From: UBA5336 sp964492485 | GTDB taxonomy: Bacteria; Pseudomonadota; Alphaproteobacteria; Caulobacterales; Hyphomonadaceae | Length of the DNA stretch: 64,000 nucleotides | Assembly: GCA_964492485.1 (NCBI GenBank) | Contig: CAZBKM010000011.1 | Span: 32,746 to 96,745 of the forward strand | Direction of reading: 5' to 3' | Shown: in pieces, positions 51,916 through 59,898 of the stretch | How the letters are laid out: each line of letters opens with the position of its first letter | Position numbering within the stretch: the stretch's first letter is position 1 | Notes under the pieces: model-generated | Told to the model about the DNA's origin: nothing | What the model saw: the letters and a program-made list of their open reading frames with translations, nothing else | Databases searched by the model: none | Position numbers and translations under genes: made by a program

Positions 51916-52853
51916 GCGCCACCCGGCTCCGCCCCGTCTTTCAGGGCGAGGGCGCGCTGGTACATGTCCCGCTTCCCGATCCCGAAACGGGCGGCCACCT
52001 CATTGGCAGCCTGCTTCACCGGCAGACGCGCCAGAGCCTCGGCGAGGGCGGCGTCAAGGGCGGTCTCGTCGGGAGGCGCGTCCGTCGGGGGCGGGCCGAC
52101 CAGAATCACGATTTCCCCCTTGGGCGAGCCGGCGGCATCATAGTGGCGGGCGAGATCGCCCAGGCGCCCGCGACGCGTTTCCTCGAACAGCTTCGTCAGT
52201 TCCCGCGCCACGGCCGCCTCGCGTTCGGGCCCCAGGCCATCGGACAGGTCGCTGAGACAGGCAGGCAGGCGTGGGCCACTTTCATAGAGGATCAGCGTGG
52301 CGGGCACGCCGGCAAGGGACGCGATCTCCCGGCGTCGCGCCGTCGGCCGAGTGGGCAGGAAGCCGGCGAACAGGAACCGGTCGCTGGGCAGTCCGGATGT
52401 AACGAGGCCGGCCAGCAGCGCCGAGGGGCCCGGAACAGCTCGCACCGGGACTCCCGCCTCGGCGGCCTCTCGGACGAGTTTGAAACCGGGGTCGGAGACC
52501 AGCGGCGTGCCGGCATCGGAGATAAGCGCCAATGCGGCACCGTCGCGCAGACGGCGCAGCAGTTCGGGCCGGCGCTCGGCCCCATTGTGGTCATGATACG
52601 CGCTCAACCTTGCACGCAGGCCATGCGCATCCAGCAGCCGCCGGGCTGTCCGCGTGTCCTCGGCCAGCACCTCGTCGGCCTGGGCCAGGATGTCGAGGGC
52701 GCGCAGGGTGATGTCTCGGAGATTACCGATGGGTGTGGAGACGATGTGCAGACCTGGCTGGAGGCTGTCGCTGCGCAGTTGTCGCCCCTTTGCGGCGGCA
52801 ATAGGCTCCTGGCCATCCTGAGTCGAAGGCGATGAGGAATCGGACGATGACAT
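51912..52853 (-). CDS. rsmI: 16S rRNA (cytidine1402-2'-O)-methyltransferase
   Basis: A 313-aa tetrapyrrole-methylase-fold enzyme. Signatures are GLHIVSTPIGNLRDITLRALD, LISDAGTPLVSDPGFKLV, AVPGPSALLAGL and KGEIVILVGP. The start is ATG 52853, after which ~35 Ser/Gln-rich residues precede the conserved core. This start overlaps, head to head, the start region of the neighbouring divergent lipoprotein gene (52847). It is coupled to yraN. Confidence 0.92.
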   Translation of the reverse strand: MSSSDSSSPSTQDGQEPIAAAKGRQLRSDSLQPGLHIVSTPIGNLRDITLRALDILAQADEVLAEDTRTARRLLDAHGLRARLSAYHDHNGAERRPELLRRLRDGAALALISDAGTPLVSDPGFKLVREAAEAGVPVRAVPGPSALLAGLVTSGLPSDRFLFAGFLPTRPTARRREIASLAGVPATLILYESGPRLPACLSDLSDGLGPEREAAVARELTKLFEETRRGRLGDLARHYDAAGSPKGEIVILVGPPPTDAPPDETALDAALAEALARLPVKQAANEVAARFGIGKRDMYQRALALKDGAEPGGA

Positions 52854-54169
52854 TGCACGGACCATCGCGCGCCAGGGGCGCTGCGCCAAGTCTTCTCCTG
52901 GGCGGGCTTCTGCTCCTGGTCGGGGCGTGCGCCAGTGGTCCGGCCCGGCCACCTGCCCCGATCTCCTCTGGCGAACCCCGTGTGGAGCCTGCACCGATGC
53001 GCGACGGCGATACGCGCGCCGATGCGGGTCATGGCGGTGGCCTGTTCGGACTGGGCGACCTGGTGCCGCAGGCCGACAGCACGCCCGAGGTGCGCCCGCC
53101 CCACATGGCAGGCCGCGACCTGACCCGCGCCGCAGTCCTCCTGCCGTTCAGCCACCCCAACCGCCGCGTTCGCGAAGAGGCCGAGGGCCTGCTTGCTGCC
53201 ATCGAACTGGCCCTCTTCGAACTTGGCAGCGACGAGATGCTGGTTCTGCCCAAGGACACGGGCGGTACCCAGGCCGGCGCACAGCGGGCAGCGGAAACCG
53301 CCGTCGAGCAGGGAGCCGACGTCGTGCTGGGTCCGCTCTTCTCCGCCAATGTGCAGGTGGTGAAGGGGCTCGCGAATCGCGCCGGGGCACCCGTGATCGC
53401 CTTCTCCAACGATCTCGACGCAGCCGGGGGCGGGGCCTGGCTTGCGACGTTGACGGTGGAAGAGGAGGTCGACCGGGTCGTCTCCTATGCCGTGGCGGGC
53501 GGTGTTGAGAGCCTCGCTTTCCTCGGGCCGCGCAGCGATTATGGGCGACGGGCAGAGCGCGCCCTGCGCAGCACGGCGAGCCGGCTGGGCGTGCCTGTCA
53601 TCGCCACGAATTTCTACGATCCGAGCAATGATGCGCCGGTGGACGAGGCCAAGCGGCTCGCCGATCTCCTGAAACCGCGGATCGAGGACAATCCCGACAG
53701 CGTGGGCGTGCTCATTCCGGAGGAGGGCGTGAAGCTGCGCGCGGTCGCGCCGTTGATCCCCTATTATGGTGTCGATTTCCGCAAGTATCGGGTCATGGGC
53801 ACCAGCCGCTGGAACGACCCGTCGGTCTGGCGCGAGCCAACCCTGCAGGGCGGCCTGTACGCTGCGCCGCCTGCCGAAGAGATCGAGGCGTTTCGCGCTG
53901 CCTATCGGGAGGCCTATGGCCGCGACCCCAGCGAGTTGTCGAGCATCGGCTACGATGCGGCGGCCATGGTGATGGCGTTGGGTCGGACAGGCGAACTTAC
54001 CCTGGACGGGCTCACCGACGAGGACGGCTTCATGGGCGTCAATGGTCTGTTCCGGTTCCGCCTCGATGGGACGTCACAGCGCAGTCTCGCCGTCTACAGG
54101 ATCGACACGCAGGACGGTGCCAGCATCGTCGATCCGGGCCGGGACAGCTTCGTTGACGAGATCGGCTGA
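52847..54169 (+). CDS. LpoA/LppC-like penicillin-binding-protein activator lipoprotein
   Basis: A 440-aa outer-membrane lipoprotein. The signal LLLGGLLLLVGAC ends at the lipid Cys near residue 29. A Pro/Gly/Asp-rich linker leads to a periplasmic-binding-protein fold: RAAVLLPFSHPNRRVREEAEG, VLGPLFSANVQVV, GAPVIAFSNDLD, VESLAFLGPRSDYG. Such proteins stimulate PBPs in wall synthesis. The enteric TPR domain is absent. The start ATG 52847 is preceded by GAGG. Divergent from rsmI with overlapping starts. Confidence 0.85.
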   Translation: MTLHGPSRARGAAPSLLLGGLLLLVGACASGPARPPAPISSGEPRVEPAPMRDGDTRADAGHGGGLFGLGDLVPQADSTPEVRPPHMAGRDLTRAAVLLPFSHPNRRVREEAEGLLAAIELALFELGSDEMLVLPKDTGGTQAGAQRAAETAVEQGADVVLGPLFSANVQVVKGLANRAGAPVIAFSNDLDAAGGGAWLATLTVEEEVDRVVSYAVAGGVESLAFLGPRSDYGRRAERALRSTASRLGVPVIATNFYDPSNDAPVDEAKRLADLLKPRIEDNPDSVGVLIPEEGVKLRAVAPLIPYYGVDFRKYRVMGTSRWNDPSVWREPTLQGGLYAAPPAEEIEAFRAAYREAYGRDPSELSSIGYDAAAMVMALGRTGELTLDGLTDEDGFMGVNGLFRFRLDGTSQRSLAVYRIDTQDGASIVDPGRDSFVDEIG

Positions 54170-54232
54170 GGCGGTGGCGGACCGGACGACAGATCCGCCC
54201 CGCCATTCCGGTTTCCCGCTTCTCTCTTTCTG

Positions 54233-55747
54233 TTACCGGCGGCGCGATCCCAGCAGGCCGCGCAGCACGTGCCGGGCGAGATCGCGGGCGACCGTACGAA
54301 CCACCGTGGAGACGGCGGCCTCCGTGGGTGTCTGACGGTTCGAGCGGCGCCGGGCCGGTGCGGGTTGCCGCCCGATTCGCCTGGTCTCACGGGCTTCGCG
54401 CGCTTCGGTCTGCCGCGCCGCCTCGGCCGCCTCGGCGGCTTCGGCCTCACGACGATCGAGCGCCTCATAGGCGCTGTCTCGATCCAGCGGTCGGTCATAA
54501 AGACCGGCGAGGGGGCTGTTCGTCAGGCAGAGCGCGCGTTCCGCTTCGCTCGCCGGGCCGAGGCGGGAGGCGGGAGGACGGATCAACGTGCGTTCCACTG
54601 GCGTCGGCACCCCCTTGGCATCGAGCATCGACACCAGGGCTTCGCCAACGCCGAGTTCGGTGATCACCTGTTCGGTGTCGATCTCCGGGTTGGGCCTGAA
54701 ACTGGCGGCGGCTGCCCGGACGGCCTTGCGTTCGGCGGGCGTATAGGCGCGAAGGGCGTGCTGGATGCGGTTTCCAAGCTGCGCGAGGACGCTATCGGGA
54801 ATGTCGCGCGGCGTCTGGGTGACGAAATAGACGCCGACGCCCTTCGACCGGATCAGCCGCACCACCTGCTCGACTTTTTCGAGCAGGGCGGGCGGTGCAT
54901 CGTTGAACAGCAGATGGGCTTCGTCGAAGAAGAAGACGAGCCGGGGACGATCCGGATCGCCCACTTCCGGCAATGATTCAAACAGTTCCGCCAGAAGCCA
55001 CAACAGGAACGTCGCATACAGGCGCGGTGCGTTGATCAGCTTGCGCGCGTCGAGAATGCTCACCTGGCCGCGGCCATCGCGGGTGGTGCGCATCAGATCC
55101 TCCAGCCGCAGGGCAGGCTCACCGAAGAAGTGCTCCGCGCCCTCGCGTTCCAGCATGAGGAGACGACGCTGGATCGCGCCAAGCGACTGGCTGGCCACCG
55201 CACCATACTGCCTCGAAACGGTCTCACGCACGCCCGTCTCGCCGAGATGCGCGAGGAGCTTCTGCAGGTCCTTCAGGTCGATCAGCAGGAGGCCTTCATC
55301 ATCGGCATAGGTGAAGGCGACGGTCAGGACCCCTTCCTGCACCTCTGTCAGGCCGAGCAGCCGGGACAATAGGAGCGGCCCCATTTCAGAGACCGTGGCG
55401 CGCACCGGATGTCCGCCCGCGCCGAAGACGTCCCAGAACAGGGTCGGCGCGGCGGCGTAGCCGAAATCGGTCAGGCCGATGGTGGCTGCACGGGACTGTA
55501 ATTTGGCGTGCAGCTTATGGTCTGGATCACCGGGCTGGGAAAGGCCCGACAGATCGCCCTTCACATCGGCGCAAAACACCGGAACGCCTGCCCGGGAGAA
55601 GCCTTCCGCCAGGATTTGCAGCGTGACGGTCTTTCCGGTTCCCGTGGCACCTGAAATGAGCCCGTGCCGGTTGGCCCTGTACAGGTACAGCGCCTGCGGC
55701 CGGTCATGGGACGGGCCTGCGCCGCCGATGAAAAGCGTCTCGTCCAT
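54233..55747 (-). CDS. HerA-like DUF853 ATPase
   Basis: A 504-aa P-loop ATPase of the HerA/FtsK clade. It begins MDETLFIGGAGPSHDRPQAL. Walker A is GATGTGKTVTLQ; Walker B is LVFFFDEAHLLF; RRLIRSKGVGVYFVTQTPRDIPD is typical (here VVRLIRSKGVGVYFV). The C-terminal ~70 residues are Ala/Glu/Arg-rich and disordered. Cellular function is unknown. The start at 55747 is set by homology; the frame is open to 55837. A 188-bp gap with no gene seen separates it from tRNA-Gly. Confidence 0.88.
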   Translation of the reverse strand: MDETLFIGGAGPSHDRPQALYLYRANRHGLISGATGTGKTVTLQILAEGFSRAGVPVFCADVKGDLSGLSQPGDPDHKLHAKLQSRAATIGLTDFGYAAAPTLFWDVFGAGGHPVRATVSEMGPLLLSRLLGLTEVQEGVLTVAFTYADDEGLLLIDLKDLQKLLAHLGETGVRETVSRQYGAVASQSLGAIQRRLLMLEREGAEHFFGEPALRLEDLMRTTRDGRGQVSILDARKLINAPRLYATFLLWLLAELFESLPEVGDPDRPRLVFFFDEAHLLFNDAPPALLEKVEQVVRLIRSKGVGVYFVTQTPRDIPDSVLAQLGNRIQHALRAYTPAERKAVRAAAASFRPNPEIDTEQVITELGVGEALVSMLDAKGVPTPVERTLIRPPASRLGPASEAERALCLTNSPLAGLYDRPLDRDSAYEALDRREAEAAEAAEAARQTEAREARETRRIGRQPAPARRRSNRQTPTEAAVSTVVRTVARDLARHVLRGLLGSRRR

Positions 55748-55935
55748 GCTGTGTGCGCCCCCGATGCTGGGCTGCCACACTAGCCAAACTCCGGACCCTG
55801 GGAAGAGGCGGTCGTGGCCGGCAACGCCGATGCACACCCGCCGGATCGGTATGGGGCACGACTGGGCAAGCGCCGCCTGACCCGGCAGGACGCCATCCTA
55901 GGGACGAAATCCGAACAGGACGGTGGCGGAGCATC

Positions 55936-56009
55936 TGGAGCGGGTAGCCGGAATCGAACCGGCATCCTCAGCTTGGAAGGCTGCTGCACTACCATTGTGC
56001 TATACCCGC
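55936..56009 (-). tRNA. tRNA-Gly (TCC anticodon)
   Basis: Reverse strand: GCGGGTATAGCACAATGGTA start, D-arm GTGC, anticodon loop CTTCCAA, T-arm CCGGTTCGATTCCGG, acceptor pairing GCGGGTA/TACCCGC, discriminator T and encoded CCA. All arms are intact; one anticodon-stem mismatch at the outer pair is usual for this tRNA. Its 5' half (55967-56010) is duplicated at 57906-57949. Confidence 0.95.
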
Positions 56010-56021
56010 GAGACTGCCGGA

Positions 56022-56048
56022 ATTACAAGGGATTGAGCCTGCCTGCAA
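56022..56048 (-). promoter_or_regulatory. Candidate promoter for displaced tRNA-Gly
   Basis: On the minus strand, TTGCAG (56043-56048) and TGTAAT (56022-56027) are 15 bp apart, and the -10 ends 12 bp before the tRNA 5' end. Because the island separates tRNA-Gly from tRNA-Tyr, a promoter brought by the island is expected here. Confidence 0.35.
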
Positions 56049-56183
56049 GCAGAACAAAAGGGTTTATTTTACAGGGAGTTTTACAGTCCGTTGATGCTGT
56101 GTTCTTGATTTCCGAATAGAGCGATGAATTTCTTAAACTAAAAGATGCAGAATGGCCGATTTGTAACCTTAGGATTCGACTGC

Positions 56184-57119
56184 ATGCGCGATCGTGTTGA
56201 AAAGACGATAGAGTTCCGTAGAGCTGACTGGCTTCATCCTCTGGATCAGACCCTAGAAGAAGTCGTTCGAGACACATGGACGCGGCTTGCGACGCCTCCA
56301 TTCCGAACGGTGCAGAATCGCGATGGAAGCGAGATGCGCGGAATGCGCTCAACCGATTTTCATGAGCACGGCTTCGCAATCTACTGCGCAAGATATACTG
56401 ACCGGCAAGGCGTCGGCACCATTCAGATGGACGTTAACAGCGAAGCAGATCCCGGTGAGCGGCAGCCCGACGACGGCGAGAACTTTCTCAACTCAGACCT
56501 ATTCGCACTTTTCAGAGGCAATTTCGTAATTACGATGAACGCTCGCCGTAATGCGGCCACGCTTCAACACTATCTTGCGGCGCTATTCGAGAATGCTGGC
56601 TTGGATACGACCCATACGATGTTCCTGCTGACCCGCGTCAGCGACATCAACAAAGTGGCGATGATCGAAAGACTTGGTGTTCGGGACATAGAATTGAACA
56701 CGACAATATCGCAGGCCGCCGCCATTGGCATACAAGATATGAGACGCGAAGACAGCTGGTGGCAGGAAGTACGGTGGGCGCTCTATCGACCCATCCAGGC
56801 AATGATAGCTAGAGACGACAGTTTAGGCGCGCTTGCTGAAGCGGAGCGAGCCGGACTACGATTGACCATCAAGATGCCCAAAGGAGAGACGGCTGCTGTC
56901 AAAACCGCATTTGACCAGTACGCGGCAGACATAGTTTCGGATGAAGATTCAGACTTCACAATCAACTTGCGAAACGGACAATCTCTTAAACCCGATGAGA
57001 TTGCTGTGAGGCGCACCATAACCGTCCGGCGACGGGCAAATTCGGTTGACGCGGACGAAGTTTGGCGCGAAATGGAAAATTTCATGAGGGAACTTTTAGA
57101 GAACAGAGTTGGCGAGTGA
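56184..57119 (+). CDS. Unknown soluble protein of the tRNA island
   Basis: A 311-aa protein (start ATG 56184 after AGGATT; ATG 56145 would give 324 aa). I do not recognise a family. It is mixed alpha/beta, with no signal or membrane helix. A central stretch FLNSDLFALFRGNFVITMNARRN looks like a conserved core strand-turn-strand, followed by helices (LQHYLAALFENAG) and IKMPKGETAAVKTAFDQY. The C-terminus is Arg-rich then helical. Codon use is much more A+T-rich than neighbours. It is coupled to the membrane-protein gene downstream. A defence or toxin-type role is possible but not shown. Confidence 0.75.
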   Translation: MRDRVEKTIEFRRADWLHPLDQTLEEVVRDTWTRLATPPFRTVQNRDGSEMRGMRSTDFHEHGFAIYCARYTDRQGVGTIQMDVNSEADPGERQPDDGENFLNSDLFALFRGNFVITMNARRNAATLQHYLAALFENAGLDTTHTMFLLTRVSDINKVAMIERLGVRDIELNTTISQAAAIGIQDMRREDSWWQEVRWALYRPIQAMIARDDSLGALAEAERAGLRLTIKMPKGETAAVKTAFDQYAADIVSDEDSDFTINLRNGQSLKPDEIAVRRTITVRRRANSVDADEVWREMENFMRELLENRVGE

Positions 57120-57123
57120 GGCT

Positions 57124-57663
57124 GTGAGAGTTGAGGGCCGCACTAAACGAATAGACAAGGTGCGCATTTCACTTTTAGTGATCGCGTTACTCATCTCTAT
57201 ATTCGTTGGATTTAAGTTTGGTGGTCAAGTCCAAAATAACGAAGCCGCAATATCAACTGTTGTTACGATATTCTCTATTTTGGCCGGTTTCTTGATAGCG
57301 GTAATTACATTTATCTCGGAGCCCGCCACCCGTCCTGATGCGACGTGGCAGTCATTACAGATTATGAGGGCAACAATTCAAAGAAAAATTATCAGACAAA
57401 TTGTGCTATTTTATCTCTATTTAGCAACATTAGGATTGGCAATCGCCATGTTTTTGGTGCCTGATACGGAATTGTTAATTAAAAATATATTGGGCTCGAT
57501 ATTTTTGGGTCTATCGACCTTTGTATTCATCATGTCTTTTACTCTGCCAATGTCGCTCACGCGTACTCAACAGGCTCGATACGATGATGCTTTGGCGTCG
57601 AAGAGACCTGATGACCTCAATAGAGCGTTGGGGGCCGCTGGCGGTGGCGACCGAGCCAAGTAG
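57124..57663 (+). CDS. Unknown four-helix membrane protein of the tRNA island
   Basis: A 179-aa protein from the GTG at 57124 (GAGTGAGG site just before); a TTG at 57109 inside the upstream gene is an alternative. Four hydrophobic segments are visible: residues ~11-33, ~38-62, ~89-113 and ~120-143. A basic loop (MRATIQRKIIRQ) lies between helices 2 and 3. The tail is polar. It is the most A+T-rich gene of the window. No family is recognised. Pairing with the upstream soluble gene suggests a two-component membrane effector system. Confidence 0.72.
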   Translation: MRVEGRTKRIDKVRISLLVIALLISIFVGFKFGGQVQNNEAAISTVVTIFSILAGFLIAVITFISEPATRPDATWQSLQIMRATIQRKIIRQIVLFYLYLATLGLAIAMFLVPDTELLIKNILGSIFLGLSTFVFIMSFTLPMSLTRTQQARYDDALASKRPDDLNRALGAAGGGDRAK

Positions 57664-57667
57664 ATTT

Positions 57668-57867
57668 GACCACGGTAGGCTTCATTCACTTCGGGGTCGC
57701 GTCACCGAAGCCTTTGCAGAAGGCGTAAGCGACGGAGAGGCCGAAAGGCTGTTCGGATGGGCGCCAGGGCAGGGCGCGAAAATGCCTCGATCTATGCCGA
57801 CGCGACCACGCTCGCGGTTTTACAGGCCGGGAAAGGCGCCTTGTCCATAAACGGAAAAATCGGGTGA
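57668..57867 (+). pseudogene. Remnant of a tyrosine recombinase C-terminus
   Basis: One frame reads DHGRLHSLRGRVTEAFAEG, then SDGEAERLFGWAPGQGAK; after a frameshift near 57780 the next frame gives NASIYADATTLAVLQAG and a TGA at 57865. This matches the end of phage-type integrases: H-x-x-R (HSLR), His/Trp (GW), and the nucleophilic Tyr (SIYAD). No N-terminal or core part is present. It ends 39 bp before the copied tRNA fragment, the expected place for an integrase. Confidence 0.65.
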
Positions 57868-57905
57868 GGTTCTACAACCAGAGCTTTGCAAACATTAGCA
57901 AACTT

Positions 57906-57949
57906 CTCAGCTTGGAACGCTGCTGCACTACCATTGTGCTATACCCGCG
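57906..57949 (-). repeat. Partial tRNA-Gly copy (candidate attachment site)
   Basis: 44 bp matching 55967-56010 with one mismatch (the base before the anticodon). It holds the 5' acceptor strand, D-arm and anticodon arm but no T-arm or 3' acceptor strand, so it cannot be a tRNA gene. Confidence 0.88.
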
Positions 57950-57984
57950 CCGCGAGCCGTTATCCGGAGGGAACCGGGGGGCGG

Positions 57985-58069
57985 TGGTGGAGGGGACAGG
58001 ATTCGAACCTGTGTACGCAATGCGGGCAGATTTACAGTCTGCTGCCTTTAACCACTCGGCCACCCCTCC
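57985..58069 (-). tRNA. tRNA-Tyr (GTA anticodon)
   Basis: Reverse strand: GGAGGGGTGGCCGAGTGGTT start, anticodon loop with GTA (ACTGTAAATC), a class II long variable arm, T-arm CAGGTTCGAATCCTG, acceptor CCCCTCC, A and encoded CCA. All arms are intact (85 nt). It lies upstream of the fragment of tRNA-Gly in the same direction. Confidence 0.96.
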
Positions 58070-58188
58070 AGGTCGCCACCCGGGTCGCGCCGTTTGACGG
58101 ACCCGTGCCGGCTCGGCAAAGAGGAGGCCCGGCGCCGCGTTGGCGCTGCCGGGATCCTGCCTGCCGATCCGGAGCACGCCTTATAGGG

Positions 58189-59004
58189 ATGATGAAACAC
58201 GCACGCAACCACTCGGGCGCCGCGAAACCTCGCCGCAGCAACGCGGGGCCGAAAGGGCAGGGAGGGCCGCTCTGGCTGTGGGGGCGCCACGCGGTCGCGG
58301 CTGCACTGGCCAACCCGCGACGCGCTTGCCTGCGACTTGTGGCGACGGAGAACGCCGCACGCCGCCTGGCCGAGGATCTTGGCCGACCGGTGGCCGATGT
58401 GGAGGTGCTGTCGCCCCGCGATCTGGACGCGCTGCTGCCCAGCGGCGCTGTCCATCAGGGTCTCGCAATGAAGACCGAGCCGCTGGGCGATGTTGCGCTG
58501 GAGGCGCTGCTCTCCGCGACGCCCCCCACACGGGTGTGCGTGCTGGACCAGCTTTCGGATCCCCAGAACCTGGGCGCCGTGTTCCGCTCTGCCGCCGCCT
58601 TCGGCGTGGGCGCATTGATCCTGCAGACCCGTCATTCCCCTGCGATCACCGGCGTCGTCGCCAAGAGCGCGGCCGGTTCGGCAGAGACCGTGGCGGATGT
58701 GCGCGTGGTCAACATCGCCCGGGCGCTGGAGGCGCTGGGCGAGGCCGGCTACCGCACCGTGGGGCTGACCGGATCGGGGGGCACACGCCTCGACGTCGCG
58801 GTCGCAGGTGCCGACCGGCTCGCGCTCGTGCTGGGCGCGGAGGGGGCCGGCTTGCGCCCGGCGGTCGCGAAGGCCTGCCAGGTCGCGGCACGCATTCCGA
58901 TCGCGGCCGAGATGGAGAGCCTCAACCTGTCGAATGCCGCTGCGATTGCCTTCTATGAAGCCGCACGTCCGGCGTTTTCGTCCGACCCGGCCGCTGGTAT
59001 GTAG
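58189..59004 (+). CDS. rlmB: 23S rRNA (guanosine-2'-O)-methyltransferase (TrmH/SpoU family)
   Basis: A 271-aa SPOUT methyltransferase. After ~25 basic residues, the substrate-binding domain begins LWLWGRHAVAAALANP. The SPOUT knot motifs are QNLGAVFRSAAAFGV, LVLGAEGAGLRPAV and SLNLSNAAAIAFYEA. The GRHAV start and length fit RlmB (Gm2251). The ATG at 58189 is preceded by GGAG 17 bp upstream and is followed by a second ATG. Divergent from tRNA-Tyr. Confidence 0.9.
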   Translation: MMKHARNHSGAAKPRRSNAGPKGQGGPLWLWGRHAVAAALANPRRACLRLVATENAARRLAEDLGRPVADVEVLSPRDLDALLPSGAVHQGLAMKTEPLGDVALEALLSATPPTRVCVLDQLSDPQNLGAVFRSAAAFGVGALILQTRHSPAITGVVAKSAAGSAETVADVRVVNIARALEALGEAGYRTVGLTGSGGTRLDVAVAGADRLALVLGAEGAGLRPAVAKACQVAARIPIAAEMESLNLSNAAAIAFYEAARPAFSSDPAAGM

Positions 59005-59029
59005 ACGAGGTTGGGGGAAAGGGAACGCG

Positions 59030-59767
59030 ATGCTCCGCTTGCTGGCAGTCCTGATGGTCGTGCTGGGCCTCCTGGCCGGCGGGCTGGGCGTGGCGGGGTT
59101 GCTGCGCGCCCATGATGCGCCGCGCGCGGAGATTTCCCCCGCGCCCGAACCACCGCGGGAGAGCGCGGACCTGCCTAGCGACGGCGCGGCCACGGAGGGC
59201 TCGGACCAGGCCGCCCGGTCACGCGTGCAGCCGGCGACGGCCGACGTGTCCGACATGGTTCGGCGTCTGAGAAAGGTGCCGATCGCCCATGAAGTGCCCG
59301 AACGGGCGCGCTTCGGCCGGTCCTTCGAGGTCAGCCTGGTCATCGACGCGACCGGCGCGGAAAGCGCTGCGGCCAGTCTGCCCGGCACGGGCCGGATAAC
59401 CGAGGGCGAGGCCCGGATCGCCTCGGAGGCGCGGGCCCTCCTCTCAGGACCCTCTTTCCGTATCGAGGGCCTGTCACCGGCGACACAGACCGTCTCCACA
59501 CTCGCGCCGAACACCTGGCGCTGGAACGTCACGCCGCTGGCCAGCGGTGCACATGATCTCGTGGTGGAAATCTTTGCCGTTGAGGCAGGCCGGGTGCTTC
59601 CGGTCCGCTCCTATCGCGACAAGGTCACCGTCCAGGTGTCGCCCCTGGGCAAGGCGATCAGCCTGGCGGAAGAGGCCAATCCGGTCTTCATGCTGCTCGG
59701 CGGCGTGGGCTCTGTACTGGGCGGCCTGTTCGCTGCCGCACGCTTCTTCAGGTCGGGCAAGAGCTAG
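59030..59767 (+). CDS. Membrane-anchored protein of unknown function
   Basis: A 245-aa protein with N-terminal helix LLAVLMVVLGLLAGGLGVAGLL and C-terminal helix VFMLLGGVGSVLGGLFAAA. The region between has a Pro/Ser/Asp-rich linker then a probably beta-rich domain (FEVSLVIDATG; TWRWNVTPLASGAHDLVVEIFAVEAG) exposed outside the inner membrane. No family is recognised. It follows rlmB by 25 bp, start after GGGGGAAAGGG. Its TAG stop coincides with the edge of a degenerate repeat A. Confidence 0.7.
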   Translation: MLRLLAVLMVVLGLLAGGLGVAGLLRAHDAPRAEISPAPEPPRESADLPSDGAATEGSDQAARSRVQPATADVSDMVRRLRKVPIAHEVPERARFGRSFEVSLVIDATGAESAAASLPGTGRITEGEARIASEARALLSGPSFRIEGLSPATQTVSTLAPNTWRWNVTPLASGAHDLVVEIFAVEAGRVLPVRSYRDKVTVQVSPLGKAISLAEEANPVFMLLGGVGSVLGGLFAAARFFRSGKS

Positions 59768-59850
59768 CGCATCTTCGAGTCGATCGCAGCCAGTAAAGCG
59801 GCGCGTGGGACGTGCTCTCGCGCAGTGTCTTCACACGAAGCGGTTCTGGC
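59766..59850. repeat. Degenerate trace of repeat A
   Basis: It starts AGCGCATCTTCGAGTC, nearly the A1 left arm, and loses its partner arm; later pieces (AGTAAAGCGG, CACACGAAGCGG) recall B and A2. It begins within the stop codon of the membrane-anchored gene, like intact copies. Confidence 0.5.
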
Positions 59851-59898
59851 TTCGCCCGGCAAGGATGGATATTCCAGGTCAGGACGCGCGCCGCACGA

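Larger units (their letters stand above)
56010..57949 (+). mobile_element. Small tRNA-Gly-associated genomic island
   Basis: A ~1.9-kb A+T-rich insert bounded by the intact tRNA-Gly and by a 44-bp near-exact copy of its 5' half. It contains two overlapping plus-strand genes of unknown function and a decayed tyrosine recombinase. tRNA-Tyr lies 35 bp beyond the copied fragment on the same strand, so the insert separates a former tRNA-Tyr/tRNA-Gly pair. Confidence 0.8.

Noticed and set aside
56184..57663. Kiwa (KwaA/KwaB) defence system
   Set aside because: Sizes and one-soluble/one-membrane layout are similar, but gene order is reversed and I see no convincing sequence signature.
57906..57949. 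Second tRNA-Gly gene
   Set aside because: Only the 5' half is present; no T-arm or 3' acceptor strand.
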